DNA of 64,000 nt from Limnephilus marmoratus (GCA_917880885.1 OU862910.1:9622710-9686709); one strand, 5' to 3'. Counted from the first letter of the stretch, positions 1-11,147 are shown. A program made the numbers and translations. Notes: generated by a model not told the origin, from the sequence alone.

Positions 1-92
1 TGAAAAGACAAAAAATGTGAGTTAACGATAACGTTTATAAAACATTTACCTAATAAAATATGTGAGTTTTTGTAGTAAAACTTTTCACGCAC

Positions 93-255
93 GATTGACT
101 TGGGGAGTAAGCTGGTGAATGCATGATGAGAGCGTTACGAAAAGTATGATCGGGCGAGGCGAAAGGTCGGGCCTTTATGCACGCTTGACTTGGGGAGTAA
201 GCTGGTGAATGCGAGACGAGAGCGTTATGAAAAGTGTGATCGGGCGAGGCGAACG
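93..255. repeat. 90-bp tandem duplication
   Basis: Two adjacent copies of a GC-richer unit containing TTGACTTGGGGAGTAAGCTG and ATCGGGCGAGGCGAA. The copies start at about 93 and 183 and differ at several positions. No ORF or known motif is recognised. Confidence 0.85.
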
Positions 256-532
256 GAAGTTGAGAGGGAGATATAAGTTAGTGAACTTTTACTTCAGTCG
301 TGTGGTCTAAAGCACACTCGTTTTTTTCGTTTTAAGTATTTTTCGTTAGAATAAACGTAAGGTGAGCCATTTTTTTAAACTTTTTATGTTTTTTCTACTT
401 AAAATTTAAATATATAGGTATTTCGATAACTTTATTTATTGTATTTAATTTTTTTCTGGATATTTTTTGATTCGGAATGAAAAAAAAATTGCTAGCACAA
501 TAAAAATAACATTTAACCACTGTTTATTGTCA

Positions 533-580
533 TTATTTATTTTTGGGTTATTATGCCGTGTTGCGCTACCTCCTTCTTTG
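533..580 (+). repeat. Foldback-Z arm fragment
   Basis: Contains the conserved arm motif ATGCCGTGTTGCGCTACCTC, shared with the full foldback loci at 19.6 and 35.8 kb. The ribozyme-like core is absent because the match stops after CTTCTTT. Confidence 0.7.
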
Positions 581-621
581 CATCAAGGCACAAGTGTAAT
601 CGAAGATCGTGGTGATTTTTC

Positions 622-750
622 TTCCCAGAACTTCCTCTCCTTCATTTCCTTAAAAAAAAACCCTCCGCACAGCATCCCCTAGAATGATATTGACCCTGAT
701 GGAAATTATTTTCATCAGTGCCTCCTGTGTGGAGCTAATATAAAAATAAA
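622..750 (+). mobile_element. LS element, 3' part
   Basis: Matches the last part of the LS family: TTCCCAGAACTTCCTCTCC, then CCCTCCGCACAGCATCCCC, then the tail ending in TGTGTGGAGCTAATAT. It is truncated at its 5' side. The same tail ends LINE-B, so this is probably a product of LINE-mediated insertion. Confidence 0.75.
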
Positions 751-1700
751 AAGTGTAAAATTTTTTCATGTGTAAAAGTACCCGATCGCTTCACTAGTGA
801 GTAATGAACGACGCGGGTGGTATAAAATAATCGATCGACCCAGGACTAAATCATATCTTTGAGATGGAACGCAGAACGGTAAAAAGTGAAAAAACCAGTT
901 TCGTATGGGCAATTGGGTCAAGACCTTTGTCACGTTACTAAGAAAAAATAGAGCAGAAAATGCGTAAACATTTAAATTTTTACATGCCGATGAAGTGTGT
1001 GCTTATGTATGTACATATATGCGATACCGTGTGGTCAGCTCCAATCCTCCCAGAGCTGGTATTACAGTATAAATTTTAAAAAATGGTTTTCTACGTTTAG
1101 TTTTGGTGTAGCCGTCAATTGCCGAGAACTATTGAGCGAAGCTCCGTCCGCTCTATTTATTGGATTTTTGAAATTTTCAATAGACGCCGTAGCATATGCA
1201 ATTTGGGTCTCAATTTGGGTCCAAAACTTCACGAATTAATTCGCCGATTTCAATCAAATGCTTTTGGAGATGGTCCGACCTTGTCACAGCGGAACAGCTG
1301 AGTTTATAAAATCCATCTATCTCAAGAGGAAACTTGGTTTTTGTAGGTCTCAGTGGGTCTTGTATTTTATCGTAGTTCCAAAGACAGCCTTGATGCTCTC
1401 TTTCTCAGTATCCTGACAATTCTCAGTAACATGATAATTCTAGCGAAAATCTCAAATCACATCCCACTGTTTATTGATTTATTCAATAAGTTTCAGGGCC
1501 GATGGTCCTTTTCCCAAGATACGTTACAAATATAGTCATAAATAACACAAACTTTAAAAATCAATTGTGTGATATGAGGGTCAGAGGGTGGTGCTTATTG
1601 CTTATTTACTTACGTAGTACGGTGAAAACAAATTTGAAAAGGAAGATTCTAGCAAAAAAGTCATAATATTTTATATTTCATTAATTTTTTTAAACGATTG
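751..1700. other. No recognised gene or repeat
   Basis: Only short open frames (under 85 codons) with no recognisable motif. It may be unique intergenic sequence or an old unrecognised repeat. Confidence 0.5.
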
Positions 1701-1704
1701 AATT

Positions 1705-1930
1705 AACGCTTTTATTATTATCGTGGCGATTCACGGTTGCGGTACCATGACGGTAAAAATCCAATAAACATACGTTCCTTATCCCTATAATGCTGCAGCT
1801 CCATCGAAAGAGGCGATACACAATGTACGTACATCTGTTTTTTCCGAAGGAAAAAAAAATCTCATTTTCTTGCATCTCTCTCATGCATCGCACCGTGACG
1901 TTTCCGTAGACCACTACAATACTACTAGCC
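1705..1930 (+). repeat. Repeat family W, copy 1
   Basis: Shares CCTATAATGCTGCAGCTC and an upstream CACGGTTGCGGTACC-like block with copies at 2.46-2.77, 38.2-38.4 and 38.95-39.08 kb. No coding potential. Copy 2 has this motif inverted at its two ends, which suggests a DNA-type MITE; the ends of this copy are not defined. Confidence 0.55.
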
Positions 1931-1965
1931 GTTGACGCTAATTTTGAAAGTATGGAATATTGACA

Positions 1966-2394
1966 ACCGGCGTAGTCCAGCGGTAAGGCTCTTGACTCCC
2001 ACACCGAAGGTCGCGGGATCGAATCCCAGCGTGGCAAATAAATTTTATTTGATTAATTTGTGTTATTTCATAATTTATTCATTTAAAATAATATATAGTA
2101 TATTTGCGGCACGTTCCAGAGTGGAAGATACTCTCAGTATCGCCCTGGTGTAAGACCACCATTCGGAATTGAAACGTTGCTTGAAATGGCATTAGCCGTG
2201 TTTGGTGACCAGATCTGAATAGCCAGGTACTTCCCCACCTTCCTCTTCCCTATCTCCTTCCCCTACCCACTACCTTCAGCCTCACAACATACCCCAATTG
2301 GGGATGCCATAATCCACTGGCTTCAAATAGGAGCAGTTGGGACTCTTGTGCGGTATTCATATAAAAAAATATATAAAAAAAAAATAAAAAAATA
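1966..2394 (+). mobile_element. SINE-T copy 1, full length
   Basis: The head (about 1966-2036) is tRNA-like: an A-box-like CGTAGTCCAGCGG and a B box GGGATCGAATCCC, both internal RNA polymerase III promoter elements. The body has GAAGATACTCTCAGTATCGC and CCACCTTCCTCTTCCC, shared with six other copies here. The 3' end is an A/T-rich tail. It encodes no protein and would depend on a LINE partner for reverse transcription. Confidence 0.85.
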
Positions 2395-2454
2395 GTTACA
2401 GGGAAAATATTTAAGTGCGAATGAATCCCAAAAATTAAAAAACGTGAAATGTTA

Positions 2455-2765
2455 TAGCGTTTTTCTTTTGTTCTTAAACATAATGCTACAGCTCTTTTTT
2501 ACACACTAAATAACAACAGACGAAAATGAAACTAATAGTGAACGTATGTCAGCACACCCCAAAAGGAAACATACGATCTTTATCATACGTCTCCCTCACA
2601 CGTATAAAGAAAATGAAACGCTTGGAAAAAGTAGTACTTTGGAGGAAACAGTCACACGTATTTTGTGTGTCTCATCTTTTGTCTCACCATTATTTAATGT
2701 GTAAGAAAGAGCTGCAGCATTATAGCGATAAGGAACATGTCGGGAGCGTAACCGTGAATAGTCAT
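2455..2765. repeat. Repeat family W, copy 2, with inverted ends
   Basis: Left part has AATGCTACAGCTCTTTTTTA followed by CACACTAAATAA. The right part has the reverse complement form ending in AGAGCTGCAGCATTATAGCG. The two halves therefore form imperfect terminal inverted repeats around an AT-rich centre, as in a MITE. Confidence 0.6.
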
Positions 2766-3483
2766 AACAGTAATTATAAAAACTCTCAATGCATGTTTCG
2801 GCCAAAAGTAGGACACATTCCCTGAACTCAATTTTCATCTTATTTTCTCTTCCGAAAATTTTCTTCAATTGCGTGTGCCGTAATCACTTAATCAGTCCCA
2901 ATTTATCCACACAAAGCTCACATTATCTAGAAAATTACAGTGAAATTTGATTAACAGATCGTGTTTACCTGGCAGCCGGTAGCAGAAAGGGGGCGCACAA
3001 GCGTGTTGGATGGTGAGAAGTAGTCACAACTTCAAAGGGATCGCGGTGAAATGTGTTTCCTTATGTCAACCGCGCTGTTCCCAAAGGAGGACACCCGACA
3101 AAGGAAAAGGAGTCACTTTCTACGGTGTTATTTGAATTTCAGGTGAAAAATTACCAGAAAACTTTTATCCGCACCAAGTTTTGGAATAAATTAAATTTAC
3201 AAATTACGAAGGCTTTACAAGCAGGTAGGTAAAATGGAGAGCTATTCATTCTAAATCACATTTCGACGTTTAATTATCATCGTTTGATATTTTGATTCTA
3301 TTTTATCCCACGACGAAACTTTTTTTTCTGGAGCGAGAATTTAATTGGTAATAATAACGTTATTATTAATATTAATTCCATAAACTGTTTTTTTTTTCAT
3401 TAATTAAAGACAATATGAACATTCTTAAAGTAAATATGTAAAACAGAAAAAAAAACAAAAACCTTTTTTTTCTGAATAGGAAG
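2766..3483. other. No recognised gene or repeat
   Basis: Nothing assignable. It holds a small palindrome AATAATAACGTTATTATT near 3350-3367. Confidence 0.45.
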
Positions 3484-3735
3484 CCCTGAAGAAAATAATT
3501 TCCCTCGGGGCCTATATCATCTTTGAAGATTCTGTGTGGAGGGTATTTTGAGGAGAGCAAGGAGAGAACATGGGTCTTGAAGAGACCCATGTTGTAGGAG
3601 GGAGGTTACACAGAAGCCGGCAAATCGTTCCACAGCCGATCTGTTGAACCGAGCGAAAGATGTGACTCATTCTCATGTGACTAATGTCAACCGTGTACAA
3701 ATGTTTCGACGTGTTTCCTGACTATGCACCGGTGG
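3484..3735 (-). pseudogene. LINE-B copy 1, 5'-truncated 3' end
   Basis: Read on the minus strand it follows the end of LINE-B copy 2 (26.88-27.13 kb): ACGGTTGACATTAGTCACAT, a TGGAACGATTTGCCGGC block encoding the usual W-N-D-L-P motif near the C terminus of the LINE reverse transcriptase polyprotein, then AGGGAAATTATTTTCTTCAG. Only the last 70 or so codons plus 3' UTR remain, and the frame is broken. Confidence 0.75.
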
Positions 3736-3807
3736 TCGCATCTGGGAATTAAACCCAGGACCTCTGCCTTGCCGGGGTATTGCTCTGACCACTGAACTAT
3801 TTCAACC
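3733..3807 (-). other. tRNA-like sequence (SINE head or tRNA pseudogene)
   Basis: On the minus strand 75 bases start GGTTGAA and end TGCGACC, giving about 5-6 pairs of an acceptor stem. An A-box-like TAGTTCAGTGG and a perfect T arm CTGGG-TTTAATT-CCCAG follow in order. The anticodon loop lacks U33, so it is unlikely to be a working tRNA. Confidence 0.5.
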
Positions 3808-4300
3808 ATATTACTTATAACTTTAATATTTTTCCCATATTTTTGACTTGTTTCTTTATATATGTAAAATTGCAAATTAAATTGCAATGTTGATAGTGTC
3901 TTGGCTAAATATATCAATTTTTATTTTATATTCCCACTACAGGTGACTTTTTAAAGGATTAATATTCAATTTGTATAATGGATTAATTTTGTGTTCTCTA
4001 CAACACGTCTTACTTTATTTTTGTCTACTGCATAGTGAAAAAAAAATTGTTTTAATACCCGGTTTTGCCCTTACATAGTTACTAGATATAACACATCTAT
4101 CATTTATCATTTCTCCGAAGATGAAATTTATTTTTTAATTCACCAGGATGCTCCGCTGGTGATATAAAATTGAAAGGAAAGGCAAGTTCTTTCAAATAAT
4201 AACTTTTTTTTGACGGGTTCAAAAATTACTAAATAATAATTTTACCATCGATTACTTTTTTTAATTATCGTAGAAACACTTTGTGGCTTGACATTATATA
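3808..4300. other. No recognised gene or repeat
   Basis: AT-rich, no supported ORF. The last 30 bases (CACTTTGTGGCTTGACAT) are also found in inverted orientation beside the foldback at 25.75 kb, so they probably belong to the adjacent Foldback-H family. Confidence 0.4.
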
Positions 4301-4348
4301 GAATGAAACAAGTACTTTGTTTAAAAACCACTTTATTTTTATTTATAT

Positions 4349-4390
4349 TTGTCGACCGGTTTCGGTTGAACTCAACCTTCTTCAGGACAA
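4349..4390 (-). ncRNA. Hammerhead ribozyme-like motif, intact core
   Basis: On the minus strand: helix I TTGTC, core CTGAAGA, one extra A, helix II GGTTG-AGTT-CAACC, core GAAA, helix III ACCGGT, cleavage-site C, helix I return strand GACAA. This fits the type I hammerhead order, with CTGANGA and GAAA and a GTC triplet before the cut. The extra base between the core and helix II departs from the standard model. Helix III has no loop, so activity may need a dimer. Confidence 0.7.
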
Positions 4391-4536
4391 TATCCACCCA
4401 CCCCCACCCGTCCGTGACTCCGCCTCCTACCCTTCCACCAACCAGTATCTGATGTTCTCTCCCTCTCTTACATGCTCTCTCTTTCTTTTGTGTTTACCTT
4501 AGAATCTTAAATCTGTACTGTAATTTAGTTTATGTG

Positions 4537-4589
4537 TTTATTGTCCCGAAGAAGGTTGAGTTCAACCGAAACCGGTCGACAAATATAAA
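4537..4589 (+). ncRNA. Hammerhead ribozyme-like motif, core mutated
   Basis: Mirror copy in the other arm. Helix I TTGTC (4541-4545) pairs with GACAA (4578-4582), with a further TTTA/TAAA pairing after a 3-base bulge. Helix II is GGTTG/CAACC, GAAA is at 4568-4571, ACCGGT at 4571-4576 and the predicted cleavage-site C at 4577. The first core reads CCGAAGA, so the conserved U4 is C; this copy is probably inactive. Confidence 0.65.
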
Positions 4590-4630
4590 TAAAAATAAAG
4601 TGGTTTTTAAACAAAGTACTTATTTCATTC

Positions 4631-5485
4631 TACTTTTTTTAACTTTAATGAAATAAGTACCAACGTGAAATCATGTTTTGAATTTTTTTACATATGTAAT
4701 TATTCTTATTTAACAAATTATTTTTTTCAGTATAAACACGAATCAAATCCTCTTATAAAAATTTGCAAATATTTATTGTTAATGTTGTTTTCGATAGATA
4801 TACTTCAAAGGGATAAATATACTGACGAAAAAACAAAACTGATATAACAAATGTTAATACCCTTGTCAATAATCACAAAAATTTTCACAAAGATAAATAC
4901 AATAATTTATACCAAAAGGGACCTTTCATAATATGTATATATATTATTATATTATAACCATGCACGCCGTATGGAAAAAAATTAAAGCTCTGCAATAGCC
5001 TCTGACTCCACCTGCCTTACCAAGAACTTGTGAGAAGGAGGGAGAAGAATGAAAGCTTCACCGGGGATAGAGCTTTGGCTCGTCCCTTGAAGGCTGTGTC
5101 CAAATGACCTTTTAATTATGCATGGCCTCCCTTAGTCGTCCATTGTTTTAGTGCCCCTTTTACCGGCCACTTTGTGGGAAAGTCTGAAAAATACGCTGCG
5201 TAATCCTAATTCCTTTTAATCCGTTTTTCAGTACTTAAAAGGCCCAGCAATTTTCTGAAGAGGTAAAAATTACCGTTTTGTAATTGACGTCAATAGATAA
5301 TGCCGGTATAAAAGACCACAAAATTTTTATTATGATTCGTACAAAATTAAATGCGGTTTAAAATCTTTTTTTTTTTAAATAACAGTCTTCTTATTTTAAA
5401 GTTAAATATTTTACAATGTCCAGATTGCACTGAGTTTAAAAAACTTATTTTTATTGCGTTTTATTTTAACGGATAAACAGATATT
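4631..5485. other. No recognised gene or repeat
   Basis: AT-rich with no supported coding frame or element end. Confidence 0.45.
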
Positions 5486-5489
5486 TCAG

Positions 5490-5565
5490 AGGTAGCCCGT
5501 ATTGGCATAACACCATAACATTACGGCATAACACCCCAAAAACAAATAACGAAAAGATATTTCAA
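5490..5565 (+). repeat. Foldback-Z arm fragment
   Basis: Contains CGGCATAACACCCCAAAAAC and AAATAACGAAA, the outer end of a Foldback-Z arm, preceded by a short corrupted repeat of GGCATAACACC. No core is present. Confidence 0.65.
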
Positions 5566-5572
5566 AACTTGA

Positions 5573-5993
5573 ATTTTGAGAGGCTGCCCCGGAAACCATT
5601 TATTGGATAACCAACACTTCTGCCATAGGTCACCTCAATTGGCAAGCTACGTTTGGTGACTTATCAGGGTGCCAGGATTAATGCAGTGAGGTTTTTTTTA
5701 GGTCTAGGCGGTGAATGCGTTGTTCCACCTAATGCATGGCGGGCCAGATCGGAAGATACTGTTTGAAGGAGACCTCTCCAGTCAGACTCTATCAATCCAT
5801 CGCATCGCCTTGTACTTCAGCGGGAGGGGTGGATTCATACCTGCGTCACTCATAGACATACTGACCACCGGATTCCTATCCACCCCTCTTACATTTTCCC
5901 TCCCAGAACTTCCTCCCCTTCCCTTCCCTAAAAAGATCCTTAACACAGCATCTCCAAAGATCAAGGCCTCCTGTGCGGAGCTAATGTACAAAA
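5573..5993 (+). mobile_element. LS copy, long form
   Basis: Starts near GAGAGGCTGCCCCGGAAACC, then TTATTGGATAACCAACACTT and CACCTCAATTGGCAAGC. It keeps the internal segment (GGCGGGCCAGATCGGAAG) missing from short copies, and ends with AAGGCCTCCTGTGCGGAGCT. It has no convincing ORF and no clear tRNA-like head. Confidence 0.75.
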
Positions 5994-6023
5994 AATAATA
6001 ATAATGATGGAAACGACGCTGCC

Positions 6024-6798
6024 AGCATAATTAGGGAATGCAATCCCGATCTCGCGGGATCTCAATCTCGTGACATTTTTTGGGATCAATCCCGAAGCAT
6101 AATATGACGAGATCCCATTCGAGATCGACGGGATTGGGCGGCAGTAATCAGCGACGCTACACACTTCCACTCGGGGCGCGAGTGGTGCGCTGACTGACTG
6201 AGGTCGGGCGGGAGGGTCGATCGACGAAAGAAAACTATCCCGACTATTTACAAATATTAGCAACGGATGACGAGCGAGACAGATAATAAAAAACTTTGTC
6301 GAGTGAATGAGAAATATCGGCGTGCAGACAGCCATTTGTTTGTTTTAGTTGTGCAGTTATGGCCATTACTTTTTCTTAAATTATGCATTTTTTATTGTTT
6401 ATGTGAGTTAAATAAACATAATTTTTGGTATCTTGCGTTGTTTAAAATATCGAAAAATAATCCAAATCAAGTTTATGTTGAGTTTAGCAGCCGTTTACCG
6501 GTATACGGTAGCACCCGTAATACACTTTGTTTTTTAAGAAGTAACTTTCAAAATCGTCCGTAATTACTTTCAAATCTCCTTAAGCTATATTTTTTCTTAT
6601 GATTATTCCAAATAAAAAAAAACTGATAATTATTTAGTAAGCAATATTAAAAAATAAAGGTTTTTTTTCTTTCAAATTATATTTTCTTTTAATTAACGAG
6701 ATCCCGAAAATTCCAAGATCTCGCGATATTGGAATTTCTAATCTCGCGAGATCTCGAATTTGCGATCTCGAGTCGAGATTGCATTCCCTAAGCATAAT
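6024..6798. mobile_element. Non-autonomous hAT-type element
   Basis: Element 6032-6790 (759 bp) is flanked by a perfect 8-bp target duplication AGCATAAT (6024-6031 and 6791-6798), as expected for the hAT superfamily. Both ends begin TAGGGAATGCAATC. Subterminal regions are packed with GATCTCG and related palindromes (CGAGATCTCGCGAG-like), likely transposase-binding sites. A 98-codon frame inside shows no transposase motif. Confidence 0.85.
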
Positions 6799-7938
6799 GT
6801 TAATAGTGCTGTTAAAATTGAGTTAACCAGGAAAAATTAACAGAAAAGTCTTAGAAAGAAGCCTTAGAAAAACACCCAAAGAGCATTTCATATTAAAACT
6901 TCGCATGCGTTCAAAAGAGTTCCGTTTCAATTTTAATTTATGACTACCTACATATTTATATAGCAATTTTGTTAGTCAAAATTTTTATTTTTTCATTATA
7001 TATATTTTTTGTCAGCTTAACAACAGATCTGATCAGTCTGCGAAATATAGCATTACATTATGTTATAATGTACCACTTTACTTCATTAGTATTTGCTTTA
7101 TAAAAGATGAAATTTCACCAAAAATAATTGTTCGTAAAAAAAAAGTTTTATCTTAAAACAAATCATTTATCTCAGTTTCTTCGCGACAGCTGATTCGTTT
7201 TCTTGTCTAAAACTTTATTCAACAAACTTCTGAATTTCGTCACTCGGCTTTTAAAATTCATCCATAAAAAGTTTTTCCGCTGTGGTTTGAGCCCAGGCTA
7301 AAATGTTAGAATCACACAGCGGCTTCTTTCTCCAAACTTTGTGTACAAGTCTAATAAAATCACAATAGAAAACGGATGATCATTCCATTATGTATATAGA
7401 TTGATTATGTGATTCAAACTTTTCGCTAGGTAGCTATATACTGTAATGTACCGAAAGTGTGCGGCAAATCTCCTCCCCAACTGCCAAACTACTAACGACA
7501 TCTGACGGATATTGCCTTAGTTAGGTTTTTTTACTTTATAACAACTGATTTCGAAGAATCTGAGTAGGAGATCCGAGGAGGGCTGCGATTCTCCAATAAC
7601 GATCAAGAAGTACTCGTTACGCGCCATCTACGAATGAAGAATTACTCGTCGTCTCGACGAACTTTGTCGCATGTTAATTTTTACGTATTCTTCAATGTTG
7701 AAGGGTTGAAGAGATGATTATATTGGCAGCCATGTGAATATTATCCATGTTTCTGATGTTTTTCACGTTTCTATGGTATAAATTTGAAATGACAACCGCA
7801 CATTCTTCGAAATGGCTGGGGCTTGCGGGTATATTAAAAAAAAACAAAAAACAGCTGGTAACCACCGCAGGAAAAGAAACTTAATGCTACTAACACATGC
7901 AAAACGACATCGCCACAGATTAATCAGGGAGTTTTTTT
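6799..7938. other. No recognised gene or repeat
   Basis: No supported gene. Short frames near 7.8-8.0 kb run into the LS element and look fortuitous. Confidence 0.45.
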
Positions 7939-7939
7939 T

Positions 7940-8275
7940 ACATGAGCTCCACACAGGAGGCCCTGAGGAAAATAATTTCCCTCAGGGCCTATGTCATCTT
8001 TGGGGATGCTGTGTGGAGGGTTTTTAAAGAAAGATAGGAGAGCTCTGGGAAGGAAAGGGGTTTAAGGGGTGGGTAGGAATCTGGGGTTCAGTGTGGCCTG
8101 GTCATCCGCCTCCAAGACCTAGACAAACTTCCACACACACCCCTGACAAACACCCCTGCTAAACCACCAAACGTAGCGAACCACTTGGGGTGACCTATGG
8201 CAGAGGTGTTGGTTATCCAATAAAGGTTCCCCGGAAGGCGATGCACATGCCCGCCTCCCAAATTCATGTGGAAAT
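7940..8275 (-). mobile_element. LS copy, short form
   Basis: Begins (plus strand) with the tail ATGAGCTCCACACAGGAGGC and the self-complementary GGCCCTGAGG/CCTCAGGGCC-type hairpin, and ends with GCCCGCCTCCCAAATTCATG, the family 5' end. The middle goes straight from GGCCTGGTCATCCGCCTCC to the 5' half, so the internal segment found in long copies is deleted. Confidence 0.8.
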
Positions 8276-9943
8276 TATCCATCCCTCAGCAAAACATTCT
8301 TGTTGGTCTCAAAGCATCTGCTCCAGTTTTCTCTACATATTGTATTGCAGACAGTTTCGTCGGTAAATCGGCCATTATTATCGGCCATTAACCTTAGAAC
8401 AAGATTTTTAAAATATACAATGCTTGTCCTTCGAAGAGCGCTAAACGCTCTTAGGTTAGAGTACGATGTACTAGATTTTGACAGTTTTGTAGACGACGAC
8501 TGATGTTCGTTGTTCGAGTGGATCGACTTTTGGCGTCTAAGTATGTACCTTCGACGAGACTCGAGAATAACAAAGTCGATCAATGTACGTTCTTTCGACG
8601 GCGATTGCGAGCGACCTCGATTGGAGAACAGAGTCCCAGCTATGTAGTTGTTCTTATATCTTCTCTCCCCTTCTCACTGCTTGACTCAACTTCCAACAAA
8701 GTGCTCTTACGTAAAAGTGGCCCGAAATGATTACGTTTTTGTGTAAGTAGCTGGAGATTTTATTTCTCTTCGAGTGTTTTTCGCAACTTGATCGGAGCGG
8801 CACGACAAAGTATCTATTGTGTCAAATGAAAATGGTTGTTTGCATGGTGAAAGTTTGGTGTTCTTTTGTGCTTTGAACCTTATTAAGCCACTATAGCTGT
8901 GTGGTAAAACTATTTTCAGTAAAATGTCTGTCTGCAAAAAATACTTTTAGTTTTGCCCATGCTAAACTCTGTTTATTTACCATAATAGTTGTAGGGAAGA
9001 TAATACTATACAGTTTAATGATTCAAACGTTCTTTAAAATGAAATAGATTTTTCGATCGTTTTCATAAGTAACTGATGTCGTTTTCCCAATCCAATTTAG
9101 CGACTGCTAACTTTAAAGTAGGATTAAAGACCCAAATCCGATGTCATTAAGTGTTAAATTAGAGGTTTGAACTGCCTTCACATCTCTAAATAAATAAATA
9201 CTCTTACTATCGTAAAGGATTTCTCTCCATATTTATTTGTATGAATTAACCTCTGCCCTTTGTTGAATTGTCAAAATATCATTCACTCTGTTTATTTCAG
9301 GTCAAAAGCATTGCTTTAATTACAAAGGTTTGATTACCAAAAAGTAAACAAAATTTATTTACGTTTTGTAGCATTGGTAAATGTAATAATTTTTATCGGA
9401 ATGGCGCGAAAATACTAAGTAAAAAAATGAAGATAAAATAATAACATGAGTGATATCTCAACAGTTTAAAGCGCGGCAACCGGGCTCAAAAAGAAGAAGA
9501 TGGAAAGATATGAAATTACGAATGTTAGAGGAGCGCGCTAGTATTTAAAGCGACAAAATCGATGCAAAAATTGTGAAAATGTTTAATAAAATAAGACTTG
9601 TTAAAAATAGAGCAAAAATCTCGGGGTATTGTCCTAAACAGCATTTAAAGAAACACTGTGAGTTTTTTCATACATATAACTGGTAAAAAGACGTGTTTTT
9701 AATAATTTTTGAGAGCATACTTTGCGATTTTTTTCTATCGAGGGAATTTTATATAATTTGCGTTTCGGTGCAGGAAATGTCTACATATTATCTTCAAGAA
9801 TAACATATATTTTTTTAAGAGCTTTAAAACTTAACGTTTTTAAGGGAGATATGTAAGAAATCGGTAGAAATTCGGGTAGCGGCGGCTTTTGATGATATTG
9901 TGATGGTTTGGAATCCCATTTGTTCACCGTATTTGTTCAATTG
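8276..9943. other. Unassigned stretch with one 102-codon frame
   Basis: A minus-strand frame (8275-8583) encodes a 102-residue Arg/Ser-rich peptide with no motif I recognise, and its end overlaps the edge of the LS element. A small hairpin GAGCGCTAAACGCTC lies near 8437. The rest shows nothing assignable. Confidence 0.4.
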
Positions 9944-11147
9944 TTAAAGGCCATTAACCAACCAGTCAGCGGCCGAGAATTCATATTTCGTCGAAAGATG
10001 TTCTTATGATCGTACAGAGCGGTTCCAATGAGAATGATTAATTATTCTCCATACCAGCTTTTAAAAATGATAATTCGATATCGATTTTATTTCATTCAAA
10101 ATTTGCTTTAATTTATACCTACATTCAAAAATGATGAAAGGCATGATAATAAAACTATTCAAATTGTGTACTTTTTGTAATTATTTTTTTATCGTAAGGA
10201 TGTATAATTTTTCAACAATTTCTATGCAAAATAATCATGTAAAAAATCTTAAATATATTACTTTGTAAGACCGTAAATAAACAGAAAAACTGAAGTATTC
10301 TCATCACAAAACACGTGTGCTTACCTTTTTTTAAATGATTTTATTTAATGAATAATGGTATTTTATGTTGTGATTGTGTAGAGTGGATTTATGTGTCTGT
10401 GTCAAAGAATGACTGGCGGAGGACCTTGATTTTGTGTTACTACTACTGCTTGCAATAATAAAAATAGGTACATGTTGCAAAGAAAGGAAATGACTCACCG
10501 GAAAAGGATAAGAACTTGTATGCTGGCAATGCAATCATCTGCATTCTCTCTCCATCCAACAGGCACAAAAACAGCAATAGTCGGGAGTTGGTTTATTTTA
10601 TAGTACACGGCGCAGTTATTTTAATGGCGGTAACCGGAAGCAGAGCACAGTGGTGATCTTGCGACGGGAGTTTATTGCAGACTGATTAAGATTGTGGGTA
10701 GGCGATTGGGATGGGTAGGAAAAGGAACTTGCAACAATAATTAATACCAATTCCAATCAGTGACAGCATGTATGTGTGCTATGTAGGTATGTGTATGAGT
10801 AGGTATGTGTATGGGCGTAACCAAAAATTAAAATTCTGAAACAAAGCTTTCCCAGATAATTTATTGATTTATTTTACTGCATGATTATATGATTTGAAAT
10901 GTGTGTTGTATGATACAAAATTTTGTTTGAGAATTTAAATCTGCCAACGACCTACGGTAAAGCCTTATTGTACTAAAATTTCTCAAAATTTAAAACATAG
11001 CTTTACTAGACAGAAGAAACTATAATTATAATTATAATAACAAATTATATTATCAATCATTTTATAATTTTTTGTGGAGAGTCAATATGACTTAGAGTTG
11101 ATTTGAAAATGACGTATTTCCGGTTTTGTCTGGTTATTCCCTCTTAA
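9944..11147. mobile_element. P-MITE copy 1 with internal insert
   Basis: Flanked by TTAA at 9944-9947 and 11144-11147. The left end reads TTAAAGGCCATTAACCA; the right end, reverse complemented, reads TTAAGAGGGAATAACCAG. Matches copies at 49.4, 50.8 and 60.2 kb over about 380 bp on the left and 320 bp on the right. About 0.48 kb (roughly 10350-10820) is absent from the others. TTAA duplications and short inverted ends fit a piggyBac-type non-autonomous element. Confidence 0.75.
10350..10820. other. Insert unique to P-MITE copy 1
   Basis: Sequence interrupting the alignment with the other P-MITE copies between GATTTTATTTA and AAAAATTAAAATTC. GC-richer than its surroundings, with a GTATGTGTATG-like short repeat near its right edge. 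No ends or coding region recognised; it could be a second insertion or the ancestral interior. Confidence 0.45.

Larger units (their letters stand above)
4301..4630. mobile_element. Foldback-H locus 1 (Penelope-like relic?)
   Basis: Two near-perfect inverted arms of about 90 bp (4301-4390 and 4541-4630) around a roughly 150-bp pyrimidine-rich loop. Each arm has AGTACTTTGTTTAAAAACCA on the outside and a hammerhead-like core on the inside. No protein is encoded. Outer flanks resemble those at 25.7 kb, so the two loci belong to one diverged family. Confidence 0.75.

Noticed and set aside
160..255. GATCGGGCGAG shared between the window start and the 39.36-kb hairpin
   Set aside because: The match is only about 10 bases and does not extend, so it is probably coincidence.
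4301..4630. Host hairpin or microRNA precursor
   Set aside because: Arms of about 90 bp with a 150-base loop and multiple related loci fit a mobile foldback, not a microRNA precursor.
6267..6563. 98-codon frame inside the hAT element as transposase
   Set aside because: No hAT dimerisation or BED-finger motif; the element is only 759 bp and is best seen as non-autonomous.
8275..8583. 102-codon Arg/Ser-rich minus-strand frame
   Set aside because: Not enough to call a gene: no recognised domain and its end overlaps the LS element edge. Listed only in the unassigned stretch.
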